This document shows positions 28,236 through 38,535 of a stretch of DNA of 64,000 bases, in pieces. Position numbers and translations under genes: made by a program. Position 1 is the stretch's first letter, and every line of letters starts with the position of its first letter. This DNA is from Pelomonas sp. V22. Lineage in GTDB: Bacteria; Pseudomonadota; Gammaproteobacteria; Burkholderiales; Burkholderiaceae_C. The notes under the pieces are model-generated. The model saw nothing but the letters and a program-made list of their open reading frames with translations. It did no database searches and was not told where the DNA came from. Where the stretch lies: contig NZ_JAGIXS010000004.1 of the NCBI RefSeq assembly GCF_030014915.1, positions 1-64,000 of the forward strand. Reading direction: 5' to 3'.

Positions 28236-28678
28236 TCAGCGGCGCTGATAGGGATCGGCAAAGCCCAGCGCGGCCATGATCTCGGTCTCGCGGGCTTCCA
28301 TGCAGGCGGCCTCGTCGTCCTCTTCATGGTCGTAGCCCTGCGCATGCAAGGTGCCGTGCACCAGCATGTGGGCGTAGTGGGCCAGCAGGTCCAGGCCCAT
28401 CTCCTTGGCTTCTTGCTCGACCACCTCAGCGCAGATGACGAGGTCGGCGCCCACCACCGGCTCGTGGCTGTAGTCGAAGGTCAGCACATTGGTGGCGTAG
28501 TCCTTGGCGCGGAACTCCTTGTTCAGCGCGCGCCCCTCCTCGGCGCCGACGATGCGCACCGCCATCTCGCCGGGCAGCTCCAGAGCCGCGCGGATGTAGC
28601 GGATCACCTTGTGGCGCGGCAGCAGCGCGCGGTGGCGCGGGTCGGCGAATTGCAGGGACAGGTTCAGTTCCGGTCGGC

Positions 28679-28682
<4 letters not shown>
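28236..28682 (-). CDS. ybeY: rRNA maturation endoribonuclease YbeY
   Basis: YbeY is a zinc-dependent RNase that matures 16S rRNA ends and takes part in ribosome quality control. The 148-residue protein has the metal motif [11 protein letters not shown] (three His) and the conserved Arg in the early [18 protein letters not shown] segment. Its start overlaps the phoH stop by 4 bp, the classic phoH-ybeY pair, indicating coupled translation. Confidence 0.97.
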
Positions 28683-29689
<1,007 letters not shown>

Positions 29690-29770
29690 TGTGTGAATTG
29701 CTTGGGGCGGAAGCGGCAAACGAGCAGGGCGTGATTGTCGCCCGGCCGCCAAGCCAGGGGGCCGCTCCTG

Positions 29771-29776
29771 CACAAT
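29771..29776 (+). promoter_or_regulatory. -10-like hexamer 8 nt before the sensor kinase ATG
   Basis: CACAAT, eight bases, then ATG at 29785. No Shine-Dalgarno site lies between, so the message may be leaderless. It faces away from phoH. Confidence 0.35.
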
Positions 29777-29784
29777 CGGCGCCC

Positions 29785-31149
29785 ATGCAAACCGCCCTCC
29801 CCTGGTCCAGCGCGCTGGCTCCGGAAGCCAGCCAGTTCTGGCTGCACAGCCTGCCGGCCCTGTTCAACGCCATGTTGCTCGGCATGGCGGCCTGGCTCGT
29901 CATGCTGGCCTGGCTGCAGCGCAGCGAGCGGCGTCTGGGCTATCTGGCCGGCCTCATGCTGGCCTGGGTCGTGCTCAACACCGGGCTGTGGCCCACACCG
30001 CTGGCCCTGGCGCCAGCGCTGGACGCGCTGCTGCGCATCGCCCTGCTGCCGGTGCTCTCGCTTTGCTCGGTGCAATTGCTGCTGAGCCAGGTGGGCGTGC
30101 GGGACAGCCGTGTCGACTGGGGTCTGCGCCTGCAATGCCTGCTGGTACCGCTGAGCGCCGTGCTGGCAGGCAGCGCCCAGCATGGCAATGTCTGCCGTTT
30201 CTGGGCCATGCTGCTCGGCCTGCAGGTGCTGGCAGCCATGGTCTGGTTTCTGCGCCTGAGCCGGGGCAGCAGCAAGGGTGTTGATGTGGTCGTCGACCCG
30301 CCGGCCGGCCTCTTGCCGCGCTGGCTGGTCGGCCTCGGCGGCCTGATGCTGGTGGCCGAGCTGGTGTTCCAGCACCTGCGCCAGAGCGAGCAGTTGCTGA
30401 TCAGCCCGCTGCTGCTGCCGCCGCTCTTGATGACACTGGCGCTCTATGCCGGCGCACAAATGGTGCGGGCCCGCCTCGCGGCCGAGCACCAGCATCTGGC
30501 GCTGCAGGCCGAGGTGCAGGAGAAGATCGCCAACATCGAGCGCAGCTTTGGCCAGATGGCCGAACAAAAGCTGGAGCAGGTGACCGAGCGCGAGCGCAAG
30601 CGCATTGCCGCCGACCTGCACGACGACCTGGGCGCCAAGCTCTTGACCATCGTCCACACCAGCGAGTCGGACCGCATCTCCACGCTGGCGCGCGAGGCGC
30701 TGGAAGAAATGCGCCTCTCGGTGCGCGGCCTGACCGGCAAGCCGGTGCAACTGCTGGATGCGCTCGGCGACTGGCGGGCCGAAGTGGTCTCGCGCCTCGG
30801 GCAGGCCAACATCCTCGCGGAATGGAAGTCGCCGGCCGAGGACATCGTGCACACGCTGCCGGCCCGCGCCTATGTGCAGACCACGCGCATCCTGCGCGAA
30901 TCGGTCAGCAACATCATCAAGCACAGCGGCGCCACGCATTGCACCGTCACCTGCAATGTGCAGGACGGCGACTTCCAGTTCATCATCCAGGACAACGGCC
31001 AGGGCATCTCGACCGAGCCCGATGGCCGTCTGGACAAGGGCCATGGCATGGCCAGCATGAAGTCCCGCGCCAAGCAGATGCATGGCCAGTGCCTGGTCGA
31101 GTCGGGCCCCGGCTGGGGAACCGTGATACGCCTCACGATCCCCCTTTGA
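29785..31149 (+). CDS. Sensor histidine kinase, NarX/DesK type (HisKA_3)
   Basis: The 454-residue membrane kinase has about seven N-terminal helices (20-222), a short coiled helix (230-268), the H-box ERERKRIAADLHDDLG with the phosphoacceptor His279, and an ATPase domain with RESVSNIIKHSGA (N-box), DNGQGIS and KGHGMASM. The sensor part has no recognisable ligand-binding domain, so the signal may be sensed in the membrane. It is followed 54 bp later by its NarL-type response regulator. Confidence 0.9.
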   Translation: MQTALPWSSALAPEASQFWLHSLPALFNAMLLGMAAWLVMLAWLQRSERRLGYLAGLMLAWVVLNTGLWPTPLALAPALDALLRIALLPVLSLCSVQLLLSQVGVRDSRVDWGLRLQCLLVPLSAVLAGSAQHGNVCRFWAMLLGLQVLAAMVWFLRLSRGSSKGVDVVVDPPAGLLPRWLVGLGGLMLVAELVFQHLRQSEQLLISPLLLPPLLMTLALYAGAQMVRARLAAEHQHLALQAEVQEKIANIERSFGQMAEQKLEQVTERERKRIAADLHDDLGAKLLTIVHTSESDRISTLAREALEEMRLSVRGLTGKPVQLLDALGDWRAEVVSRLGQANILAEWKSPAEDIVHTLPARAYVQTTRILRESVSNIIKHSGATHCTVTCNVQDGDFQFIIQDNGQGISTEPDGRLDKGHGMASMKSRAKQMHGQCLVESGPGWGTVIRLTIPL

Positions 31150-31203
31150 AAAGTGTTGTTGCTCGTGTTGAGTCCTTCGGCGTATCCAACATACTAGGTC
31201 GCC

Positions 31204-31857
31204 ATGAACCATATCCTGCTGCTCGAAGACATCCCCGAGATCCGTGCCTGGCTGAAGGCGCTGATCAAACAGGTGTTTGCCAATGCCCAGATCACCGAAT
31301 GCTCGCGCGTGCAAGACGCCTTGCAGCAGGTGCAGATGCAGAAGTTCACCCTGGCCCTGCTGGACCTGGGCCTGCCCGATGGCTCGGGCGTGGAGGTCAT
31401 CGCCGCGCTGCGCGAGAAGCAGCCCGAGGTGCAGTCGGTGATCGTCACCATCCATGACGACGACGAGCACCTTTTCCCCGCCTTGCAGGCCGGCGCCTTC
31501 GGCTACCTCTTGAAAGAACAATCGCGCGAGCTGCTGGTCGAGCAGCTGCAGCGCATGAGTGGCGGTGAGCCGCCGCTCTCGCCTTCCATCGCCCGCAAGG
31601 TGATCGCCTATTTCGCCGCCCAGCGCCGGCCGCAGGCTACAGCCCTGTTGCACGAGGTCTCGCTGACCGACCGCGAAACCGAGGTGCTGCTGCGCGTGGC
31701 CAAGGGCTTCACCCTGCCCGAGATCGGCGTACAGCTCGGCCTGTCGCGCCACACCATCGCGGACTATGTGAAGCAGATCTATCGCAAGCTGAATGTTTCT
31801 TCCCGAGCCGAGGCAGCGCTCGAAGCGCAACGCTTGGGTTTGTTCGGTCGGAACTGA
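31204..31857 (+). CDS. Response regulator, LuxR/NarL family
   Basis: The 217-residue protein has a receiver domain with phosphoacceptor Asp54 in LALLDLGLPDGSG and the conserved Lys in GYLLKEQSRE. A LuxR helix-turn-helix follows (LTDRETEVLLRVAKGFTLPEIGVQLGLSRHTI, about 148-179). It is the cognate partner of the preceding kinase. A TTGAGT (31168-31173) and CATACT (31190-31195), 16 bp apart, could form a weak separate promoter only 8 nt before the ATG. The regulated genes are unknown. Confidence 0.92.
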   Translation: MNHILLLEDIPEIRAWLKALIKQVFANAQITECSRVQDALQQVQMQKFTLALLDLGLPDGSGVEVIAALREKQPEVQSVIVTIHDDDEHLFPALQAGAFGYLLKEQSRELLVEQLQRMSGGEPPLSPSIARKVIAYFAAQRRPQATALLHEVSLTDRETEVLLRVAKGFTLPEIGVQLGLSRHTIADYVKQIYRKLNVSSRAEAALEAQRLGLFGRN

Positions 31858-31871
31858 GCTGAGCCGGCCCT

Positions 31872-31877
31872 GATAAT
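31872..31877 (+). promoter_or_regulatory. -10-like hexamer 6 nt before the ruvA ATG
   Basis: GATAAT, six bases (CGGGGC), then the ruvA ATG at 31884. It is only 14 bp after the stop of the response-regulator gene. The spacing again implies a leaderless start. Confidence 0.4.
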
Positions 31878-31883
31878 CGGGGC

Positions 31884-32453
31884 ATGATCGGTCGACTCAC
31901 AGGCGTCATCGCGGAGAAATCGCCCCCGCTCGTGCTCATCGATGTGCAAGGCGTCGGCTACGAGGTCGACGTGCCGATGAGCACCTTCTACAACCTCGGC
32001 AATCTGGGCGACAAGGTCAGCCTGCTGACCCATTTCGTCGTGCGCGAGGATGCGCAGATCCTGTTCGGCTTTCTCACGGCCGAGGAGCGCGCCACCTTCC
32101 GCCAGCTGATCAAGATCAGTGGCGTGGGGCCCAAGATGGCTTTGTCGCTGCTGTCCGGCTTGTCCGTGGCGGAACTCTCGCAAGCCGTGTCCACGCAGGA
32201 CAGCGGTCGCCTCGTCAAAGTACCGGGCATCGGCAAGAAGACGGCCGAACGCCTGCTGCTGGAACTCAAGGGCAAGCTGGGCCCCGACCTGGCCCTGCCC
32301 GCCAGCGTGGCCAACGACAAACAGGCCGACATCCTGCAGGCGCTGATCGCGCTGGGCTATAGCGACAAGGAAGCCGGTGCTGCGCTGAAGGCCTTGCCGC
32401 CTGACGTGGGCGTCAGCGAAGGCATCAAGCTTGCGATGAAGAAGCTGACTTGA
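31884..32453 (+). CDS. ruvA: Holliday junction branch migration protein RuvA
   Basis: RuvA binds four-way DNA junctions and loads the RuvB motor. The 189-residue protein has the N-terminal OB fold ([20 protein letters not shown]), helix-hairpin-helix parts ([16 protein letters not shown] and [16 protein letters not shown]) and the C-terminal RuvB-binding domain. ruvB follows 10 bp downstream. No SOS (LexA) box is apparent upstream. Confidence 0.97.
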   Translation: MIGRLTGVIAEKSPPLVLIDVQGVGYEVDVPMSTFYNLGNLGDKVSLLTHFVVREDAQILFGFLTAEERATFRQLIKISGVGPKMALSLLSGLSVAELSQAVSTQDSGRLVKVPGIGKKTAERLLLELKGKLGPDLALPASVANDKQADILQALIALGYSDKEAGAALKALPPDVGVSEGIKLAMKKLT

Positions 32454-32463
32454 GCAGGTCGAG

Positions 32464-33525
32464 ATGAGCATTCAAACCGACGACTTCGCCCCGCAGCCTC
32501 AGCAGCGCGTCATCAGCGCCGTGGCCACCTCGCCCAATGAGGAGGCGATTGAGCGCGCCCTGCGCCCCAAGCTGCTCGATGAATACGTGGGCCAGGCCAA
32601 GGCGCGCGAGCAGCTGGAGATCTTCATAGGCGCGGCGCGCAAGCGCAGCGAGGCGCTGGACCATGTGCTGCTGTTCGGCCCGCCGGGCCTTGGCAAGACC
32701 ACGCTGTCCCACATCATCGCGGCCGAGCTCGGCGTGAACCTGCGCCAGACCTCGGGCCCGGTGCTCGAGAAGCCCAAGGACCTGGCCGCCATCCTCACCA
32801 ATCTCGAGAAGAACGACGTGCTCTTCATCGACGAGATCCACCGCCTCTCGCCCGTGGTCGAGGAAATCCTCTACCCGGCGCTGGAGGACTACCAGATCGA
32901 CATCATGATCGGCGAAGGCCCGGCGGCCCGCTCGATCAAGCTGGACCTGCAGCCCTTCACCCTGGTCGGCGCCACCACCCGCGCCGGCATGCTGACCAAC
33001 CCGCTGCGCGACCGCTTCGGCATCGTGGCGCGGCTGGAGTTCTACACGGCCGAGGAGCTGCAGCGCATCGTCACCCGTTCGGCCGGCTTGCTCGGCGCGC
33101 CCATCGACCCCGAAGGCGCACTCGAAGTGGCCCGCCGCTCTCGCGGAACGCCGCGCATCGCCAATCGGCTTTTGCGCCGGGTGCGCGACTATGCCGAGGT
33201 CAAGGCCGATGGCCGCATCAGCAAGAAGATCGCCGACCTGGCGCTGAAGATGCTGGACGTGGACCCACAGGGCTTCGATCTGATGGACCGCAAGCTCTTG
33301 GAGGCCGTGGTGCACCGCTTCGATGGGGGGCCGGTAGGCCTCGACAACGTGGCCGCCGCCATCGGCGAGGAGCCCGGCACCATCGAGGACGTGATCGAGC
33401 CCTACCTGATACAGCAGGGTTTTCTGCAGCGCACGCCGCGCGGCCGCATTGCCACGCTGGCGGCCTTCCGCCACCTGGGTGTGGCGCCGCCCAAGGCAGC
33501 CGGTCAGTTGCTGTTCGACGAGTAG
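32464..33525 (+). CDS. ruvB: Holliday junction branch migration DNA helicase RuvB
   Basis: RuvB is the hexameric AAA+ motor of junction migration. The 353-residue protein has Walker [14 protein letters not shown], Walker [12 protein letters not shown], sensor GATTRAGML and arginine finger [10 protein letters not shown], followed by the winged-helix DNA-binding end ([16 protein letters not shown]). Its last 22 bp overlap the convergent membrane hydroxylase gene. Confidence 0.98.
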   Translation: MSIQTDDFAPQPQQRVISAVATSPNEEAIERALRPKLLDEYVGQAKAREQLEIFIGAARKRSEALDHVLLFGPPGLGKTTLSHIIAAELGVNLRQTSGPVLEKPKDLAAILTNLEKNDVLFIDEIHRLSPVVEEILYPALEDYQIDIMIGEGPAARSIKLDLQPFTLVGATTRAGMLTNPLRDRFGIVARLEFYTAEELQRIVTRSAGLLGAPIDPEGALEVARRSRGTPRIANRLLRRVRDYAEVKADGRISKKIADLALKMLDVDPQGFDLMDRKLLEAVVHRFDGGPVGLDNVAAAIGEEPGTIEDVIEPYLIQQGFLQRTPRGRIATLAAFRHLGVAPPKAAGQLLFDE

Positions 33526-34562
33526 CTGGACACGGCGATCAAGAGACCCAGGATGGCGAGGCCGGCCAGCAGCAGTTGCGGCCAGGCCAGCAGATGGGCG
33601 AACCACAGGTAGGCCGTGGTCGCGTTCAACGCCAGCAGGAACAAAGCCACCGCGACCCACAGCCGCCTTGAAGCGGCCGGCGGGTCGTACTTGCGCTGGG
33701 CGCGCGGGTCGTAGTCCTTGAGATTCGCCACCTGGCCCGGCATCCAGTGCGCCGGCTCCCACCAGACGCGCAGCTTGTTCACCAAGCCCTCCACGCGGCC
33801 CATCTTGCGCCACAGCGCGCGGTAGACGATGGTGTTGGCCGTCCAGGGATTCCAGCTGTGCAGCGCGTCGCGCACGCCGTAGACGCAGGGCTCTTCGTCG
33901 AGCTCGGGCTGGAAGCTGCCGAACATGCGGTCCCAGACGATCAGGATGCCGCCGTAGTTGCGGTCCAGGTAGATCTCGTTGACGGCGTGATGCACGCGGT
34001 GGTTCGAGGGCGCGCAGAACCAGCGGTCGAACCAGCCGAGGCGGCCGATCTGCTGCGTGTGGACCCAGTACTGGTAGAGCAGGTCGATCAGCGCGACCAC
34101 GACGAAGACCAGCGGCGGGAAGCCGATCACGGCCATCGGCAAATAGAAGATCCAGCCGGCCATCCAGCCGCTGCTGGTCTGGCGCAGCGCGGTCGAGAGG
34201 TTGTAGTCCTCGCTCTGGTGGTGCACCGAATGCGCGGCCCAGAACAGCGCTGTCGTGTGGCCGAGGCGGTGGTGCCAGTAGTAGAGGAAGTCATAGAGCA
34301 GCAGGCCGAGGCCCCAGACCCACAGCGACTTCTCGCTCAGGCTGAACAGCGCGGCATGCTCGTAGACCCAGACATAGATGCCCAGCGTGAACAGCTTGGT
34401 CAGCGCACCCACGATCTGGCTCAGGATGCCGAGGCTGATGCTGGAGAGCGCGTCATTGAGCCGGTAGGTGTTGCGGCCGCGGCGCCGGCCTATCCAGTAC
34501 TCCAGCGCGATCAGCGCAAAGAAGACCGGTGTGACAAGAACGATGACCTGGGCACCTTCCAT
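33504..34562 (-). CDS. Sterol desaturase / fatty acid hydroxylase superfamily protein
   Basis: The 352-residue membrane protein has the di-iron histidine clusters of the superfamily: [17 protein letters not shown] and [11 protein letters not shown]. Several membrane helices flank them. A C-terminal pair of helices (about 315-350) extends beyond the usual domain. Substrates in bacteria include carotenoids, sterols and ornithine or sphingo-type lipids; none can be assigned. The 3' end runs 22 bp into ruvB on the other strand. It is followed upstream by a phosphatase gene 10 bp away. Confidence 0.88.
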   Translation of the reverse strand: MEGAQVIVLVTPVFFALIALEYWIGRRRGRNTYRLNDALSSISLGILSQIVGALTKLFTLGIYVWVYEHAALFSLSEKSLWVWGLGLLLYDFLYYWHHRLGHTTALFWAAHSVHHQSEDYNLSTALRQTSSGWMAGWIFYLPMAVIGFPPLVFVVVALIDLLYQYWVHTQQIGRLGWFDRWFCAPSNHRVHHAVNEIYLDRNYGGILIVWDRMFGSFQPELDEEPCVYGVRDALHSWNPWTANTIVYRALWRKMGRVEGLVNKLRVWWEPAHWMPGQVANLKDYDPRAQRKYDPPAASRRLWVAVALFLLALNATTAYLWFAHLLAWPQLLLAGLAILGLLIAVSSYSSNSN

Positions 34563-34572
34563 CTTTGCTTCC

Positions 34573-35217
34573 TCAGCCTTCTGCCTCGTTGTCCAGGCCG
34601 TCCAGGTGCAGGTCGTCGTTCCAGCCTATGAGGCTAGGCCCCTCGCTGCTCCACAGCAGGCGATTGACGGCCGCATTGCCGAGCTTCCAGGTGCGCGTGG
34701 CCTGCAGCGGCTGGCGCGAGGCGGCACGGTAGAGGCAGTCCATCACGCCGCCATGTGCGATGACGGCCACCGTCTGGCCCGGATGCGCCAGCGCAATGCG
34801 CTCGACGGCGGCCACGGCGCGGGCATAGAAGTCCTGCAGGCTTTCGCCGCCTGGCGCGGCGAAGTCCGGTTCACGGCGGCGCCAGCGGGCGCTGTCTTCG
34901 GCGTGCTGGGTTTCTATCTCGGCCCAGGTCAGGCCTTCGAAGACGCCGAAGTGGCGCTCGCGCAGCCGGGCGTCCAGATGCAAGACCAGTTCGCGCGATG
35001 AAGCAAGCGCTGCGGCCGTCTGCTGCGCACGCTGCAGGTCGCTGGAATACACCGCATCGATCTGCTCGCCGGCCAGCGCCTCGGCCAGCAGCCGGGCTTG
35101 GGCCAGGCCGCGCTCGTTCAGAGGGATGTCGATATGGCCCTGGATGCGGGTCTCGGCGTTCCAGGCGGTTTCGCCATGGCGGATCGCCAGCACCGTCGTT
35201 ACTGCGTCAAGAGTCAT
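34573..35217 (-). CDS. Histidine phosphatase family protein
   Basis: The 214-residue cytoplasmic enzyme has the phosphohistidine motif IRHGETAWN, ERGLAQARLLAEAL, SSDLQRAQQTA, and the second histidine motif VIAHGGVMD. This is the phosphoglycerate-mutase-like fold, likely a phosphatase (GpmB/CobC-like). The start overlaps the DUF1840 stop by 4 bp, which supports the ATG at 35217 over an in-frame codon further upstream. Confidence 0.9.
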   Translation of the reverse strand: MTLDAVTTVLAIRHGETAWNAETRIQGHIDIPLNERGLAQARLLAEALAGEQIDAVYSSDLQRAQQTAAALASSRELVLHLDARLRERHFGVFEGLTWAEIETQHAEDSARWRRREPDFAAPGGESLQDFYARAVAAVERIALAHPGQTVAVIAHGGVMDCLYRAASRQPLQATRTWKLGNAAVNRLLWSSEGPSLIGWNDDLHLDGLDNEAEG

Positions 35218-35540
35218 TTCGCCGTCCAAAAGCAATCAGCCTTTCCCGCAATGCTGTGCCGCATCAGCTCGATCAGCGGCCAGGCCCGCTGGCGCAGCGT
35301 CACGCCTTCGCGTTTGGGTGCGGGCTCACCGGCGGCTTCGGCCTCGGCCTGCGCTTGAGCGAAGCGGGCTTCGTCCTCGGCCACGGCCTGCTCCAGCGCG
35401 TTGATGGCGGCCACCAGTTGATCAACAGGCAACAAGCCCTCGGCGGCGGGCTCACGGCCCAGCAGGCGCAGCACCTGCTCGCCATTCGCCCCCATCATGA
35501 TCACGTCGGCCCCGGCCTTGCTCTTGAATCGGTAAATCAC
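35214..35540 (-). CDS. DUF1840 family protein
   Basis: The 108-residue acidic protein starts IYRFKSKAGADVIMMGANGEQVLRLLG and has a charged alanine-rich helix in the middle and RAWPLIELMRHS near the end, matching DUF1840 of betaproteobacteria. The function is unknown. The start is GTG with AAGGAG 11 nt upstream. It is divergent from the fumarylacetoacetase-family gene. Confidence 0.85.
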   Translation of the reverse strand: MIYRFKSKAGADVIMMGANGEQVLRLLGREPAAEGLLPVDQLVAAINALEQAVAEDEARFAQAQAEAEAAGEPAPKREGVTLRQRAWPLIELMRHSIAGKADCFWTAK

Positions 35541-35590
35541 GGCTACGCTTGCTCCTTGCTGCCCCGCATTGTGGGCCAGGAGTGCTGGCT

Positions 35591-36436
35591 ATGAAGTTCG
35601 TTCGATTCGGCCTGGCGGGCCGCGAGAAGGTGGGCTGCGTCGACGCCGCCGGCGGCCTGCGCGACCTCAGCAGCGTGCTGCCTCATCTGGACCTGCCCAC
35701 GCTGGGCTCGGCCGCCCTGCAGCGCTTCGCCCGACTGAAGCCCGAGGACTTCCCACGAGTGAAAGGCAGCCCGCGCCTTGGCGTGCCCTTCACCGGCATC
35801 AGCAAGCTGATCGGCATCGGCCTCAACTACCGCGACCATGCGATCGAGGCCGGCATGCCCATCCCGGCCGAGCCCATCGTCTTCATGAAAGCGACGACCT
35901 GCATCAGCGGTCCGCAGGATCCGGTGCTTCGCCCCCACGGCTCGGAGAAGCTCGATTGGGAGGTGGAGCTGGGCGTGGTGATCGGCAAGACGGCGCGCTC
36001 GGTCAGCCTCGAGAAGGCGCTGGACCACGTGGCCGGCTATTGCGTGGTCAACGACGTGTCGGAGCGCGGCTTCCAGCTGGAGCGCGGCGGCACCTGGGAC
36101 AAGGGCAAGGGCTGCGACAGCTTCGGCCCCATCGGCCCCTGGCTGGTAACGCGCGACGAGGTGCCGGACCCGCAATCGCTCGCGCTGTGGCTCGATGTGA
36201 ATGGCGAGCAGCGCCAGCGCGGCAACACGGCGACCATGATTTTCGGCGTGGCCGAGATCGTCAGCTATCTGAGCCGCTTCATGACGCTCTTGCCCGGTGA
36301 TGTGATCTGTACCGGCACGCCGCCCGGCGTGGGCATGGGCATGAAGCCGGCGCCGCAGTTCCTGCGCGATGGCGATGTGATGACGCTGGGGATTGAAGGG
36401 CTGGGCACACAGCGCCAGCAGGTCCGGCCGGCTTGA
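35591..36436 (+). CDS. Fumarylacetoacetate hydrolase (FAH) family protein
   Basis: The 281-residue enzyme has the FAH fold: IGIGLNYRDHAIEAGMPIP, the metal-binding acidic residues in LDWEVELGVVIGKTAR, NDVSERGFQ, and CTGTPPGVGMG. Members act as hydrolases, decarboxylases or ureidoglycolate lyases on dicarboxylic or aromatic breakdown products. The product is unknown here, though a catabolic role fits the nearby aromatic genes. It is convergent with the GGDEF-EAL gene, 8 bp apart. Confidence 0.9.
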   Translation: MKFVRFGLAGREKVGCVDAAGGLRDLSSVLPHLDLPTLGSAALQRFARLKPEDFPRVKGSPRLGVPFTGISKLIGIGLNYRDHAIEAGMPIPAEPIVFMKATTCISGPQDPVLRPHGSEKLDWEVELGVVIGKTARSVSLEKALDHVAGYCVVNDVSERGFQLERGGTWDKGKGCDSFGPIGPWLVTRDEVPDPQSLALWLDVNGEQRQRGNTATMIFGVAEIVSYLSRFMTLLPGDVICTGTPPGVGMGMKPAPQFLRDGDVMTLGIEGLGTQRQQVRPA

Positions 36437-36444
36437 TCTGACCT

Positions 36445-38535
36445 TCAGGCGCGCGGCTCGCCCTGCGTGCTGCGCCAGACGCGGTCTTCGAAGCTGCGGG
36501 CGTCAAGGGCCGGGGCATAGAGATAGCCCTGCATCTCATGGCAGCCGGCGCGGCGCAGGAAGTCCAGCTGGGCTTCGGTCTCCACGCCCTCGGCGATCAC
36601 CTGCAGGCGCAGCGCGCGGCCCATCTGCACGATGGCGTTGACGATGCCGGCGTCGCTGCCATCGTCCGGCAGGCCTTGCACGAAGCTGCGGTCGATCTTG
36701 AGCCGCTGGATCGGGAATCGCTTCAGGTAGCCAAGGCTGGAATAGCCGGTGCCGAAGTCGTCGATGGACATGCAGATGCCGAGCGCGGCCAGGCGCTCCA
36801 GACGGCGCAGCGCGTCCTCGGCGTCTCGCAGCAGGATGGATTCGGTCAGCTCCAGCTCCAGCAATTCGGGCGGCAGCTTGGCCTCGGCCAGCGCCTGGGC
36901 CACCGTCTCGACGAACTGGGCCTGCTGGAACTGCAGGGCCGAGACGTTGACGGCCACCGGCATGCGCCAGCCCTGGCGCAGCCAGGCGGCGGCCTGCTGC
37001 ACGGCCTGCTGCAAGACCCATTCGCCGATGGCGACGACAAAACCACTCTCTTCGGCCACCGGGATGAATTCGGCCGGCGAGACGTCGCCGCGCAGCGGAT
37101 CGCGCCAGCGGATCAGCGCCTCGGCGCCGATCACGCGGCCGGTGCCCAGCTCGATCTGCGGCTGGTAGTGCAGCTGGAACTCGCGCTCGGCCAGGGCCTT
37201 GCGCATCGCATGGTCGAGGCGCATGCGCGAGAGCAGGTCCACGTCCTTGCGCGGCTGGTGGAAGTGGTAGGTCGCGCGGCCGCTTTCCTTGACCCAGTGC
37301 ATGGCGCGCTCGGCGCTGGCGAGCAACTCCTCGCTGCTCCCACCGTCGCTGGGGAACAGGGCGATGCCGGTGCTGGCCGTCACGGTGAAGTTGAGGGTGT
37401 CGAAGCTGAAGGGCCGCGACATCGCCTCCTGCACCCGCCGCGCCGCATGCTCGGCGCCGCGCACGTCGGCGTTGTGCACCAGCAGGGCGAACTCGTCGCC
37501 GGAGAGGCGGGCCACGGTGTCGACCTCGCGCAGGCAGTCCTTCAAGCGCTCGGCCACTTCCTTGATCACGCGGTCGCCATAGGAATGGCCCAGCGTGTCG
37601 TTGATCTGCTTGAAACGGTCCAGGTCCACGTTCAGCACGGCGAACGAGGTGTTGGCGCGCCGGGCCACCGCGAGCGCATGGTCCAGCCGCTCGGTCAGGG
37701 CGCGGCGGTTGGGCAGGTCGGTCAGCATGTCGGTGTGCGACAGCTCCTCGATCCGCTGGCGGGCGGCGATCTTCTCGCTCAGGTCGCGGAAGGAATAGAC
37801 GCGGCCCACGGCCCGTTCGCGGTGCCACTGCGGCAGTGAGACGCGCTCCAGCACCCGGCCGTCGAGCAGCTGGATGATGTCGCTGCTCTGCAAGAGCGGC
37901 GCCTCCTGCACGGCCGAGAGGCGCTGCTGGTAGATCGCGCCATCGGCCACGCTGCGGCGCATCCAGGCCTGCACGGCCTCGTCGTTGCGCTCTTTCAGCA
38001 GGTCGTCGGGAATGCCCCACAGCGAGGCAAAGCGCTGGTTGAACGAGCGCATGCGGCCGGCCAGGTCGGTGACGAGGATGCCGTCGGCGGTGGACTCCAG
38101 CGTGGCACGCAGCTCGGCCACCAGGGTTTCGCGTTCTTCTTCCTGCTGACGCTGGCGGGTCTGGTCGCGCATGGAGACCAGCCAGAACTCGCCGCCCTCG
38201 GCCTGCTTCACAGGGTTGATGCAGCGCGTGACCCACAGCATGTGGCCCTGGCCGTGACGCACCAGGGTGTCGGAGCGCAAGCCGGTGCGGCTGCCGGACG
38301 CCGCCTCCATCCAGAACATCGCGTCTTCGGGCGTGCTGGCCAGTGACTCGACCGGGCTGCCTATCATCTGATCGGCCGGCATGCCGAGCAGCTCGACCGA
38401 GGCCGTGTTGACCGCCACGATGCAGCGCGTGCGGGCATCGACCAACCAGACTGCTTCCTGCAGCGCCTCCAGCAGCGCTGCGTTGCGCTGGGCCAGAAGG
38501 GTTTGGTCCGACGCTCGCAGCCTGACGACTGTCAC
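36445..38535 (-). CDS. PAS-PAS-GGDEF-EAL cyclic-di-GMP signalling protein
   Basis: This 696-residue protein lacks obvious membrane helices. Two PAS-like sensor parts (about 18-130 and 145-255) precede a GGDEF domain whose active-site loop reads RLSGDEFALL (Ser in place of the first Gly). An EAL domain follows with GAEALIRW, SEFIPVAEESG-like and DDFGTGYSSLGYLKRFPIQRLKIDRSF. The EAL part looks intact as a c-di-GMP phosphodiesterase; the cyclase may be active or serve as a GTP sensor. The start overlaps the HD-GYP gene stop by 4 bp, so the two are coupled. Confidence 0.9.
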   Translation of the reverse strand: MTVVRLRASDQTLLAQRNAALLEALQEAVWLVDARTRCIVAVNTASVELLGMPADQMIGSPVESLASTPEDAMFWMEAASGSRTGLRSDTLVRHGQGHMLWVTRCINPVKQAEGGEFWLVSMRDQTRQRQQEEERETLVAELRATLESTADGILVTDLAGRMRSFNQRFASLWGIPDDLLKERNDEAVQAWMRRSVADGAIYQQRLSAVQEAPLLQSSDIIQLLDGRVLERVSLPQWHRERAVGRVYSFRDLSEKIAARQRIEELSHTDMLTDLPNRRALTERLDHALAVARRANTSFAVLNVDLDRFKQINDTLGHSYGDRVIKEVAERLKDCLREVDTVARLSGDEFALLVHNADVRGAEHAARRVQEAMSRPFSFDTLNFTVTASTGIALFPSDGGSSEELLASAERAMHWVKESGRATYHFHQPRKDVDLLSRMRLDHAMRKALAEREFQLHYQPQIELGTGRVIGAEALIRWRDPLRGDVSPAEFIPVAEESGFVVAIGEWVLQQAVQQAAAWLRQGWRMPVAVNVSALQFQQAQFVETVAQALAEAKLPPELLELELTESILLRDAEDALRRLERLAALGICMSIDDFGTGYSSLGYLKRFPIQRLKIDRSFVQGLPDDGSDAGIVNAIVQMGRALRLQVIAEGVETEAQLDFLRRAGCHEMQGYLYAPALDARSFEDRVWRSTQGEPRA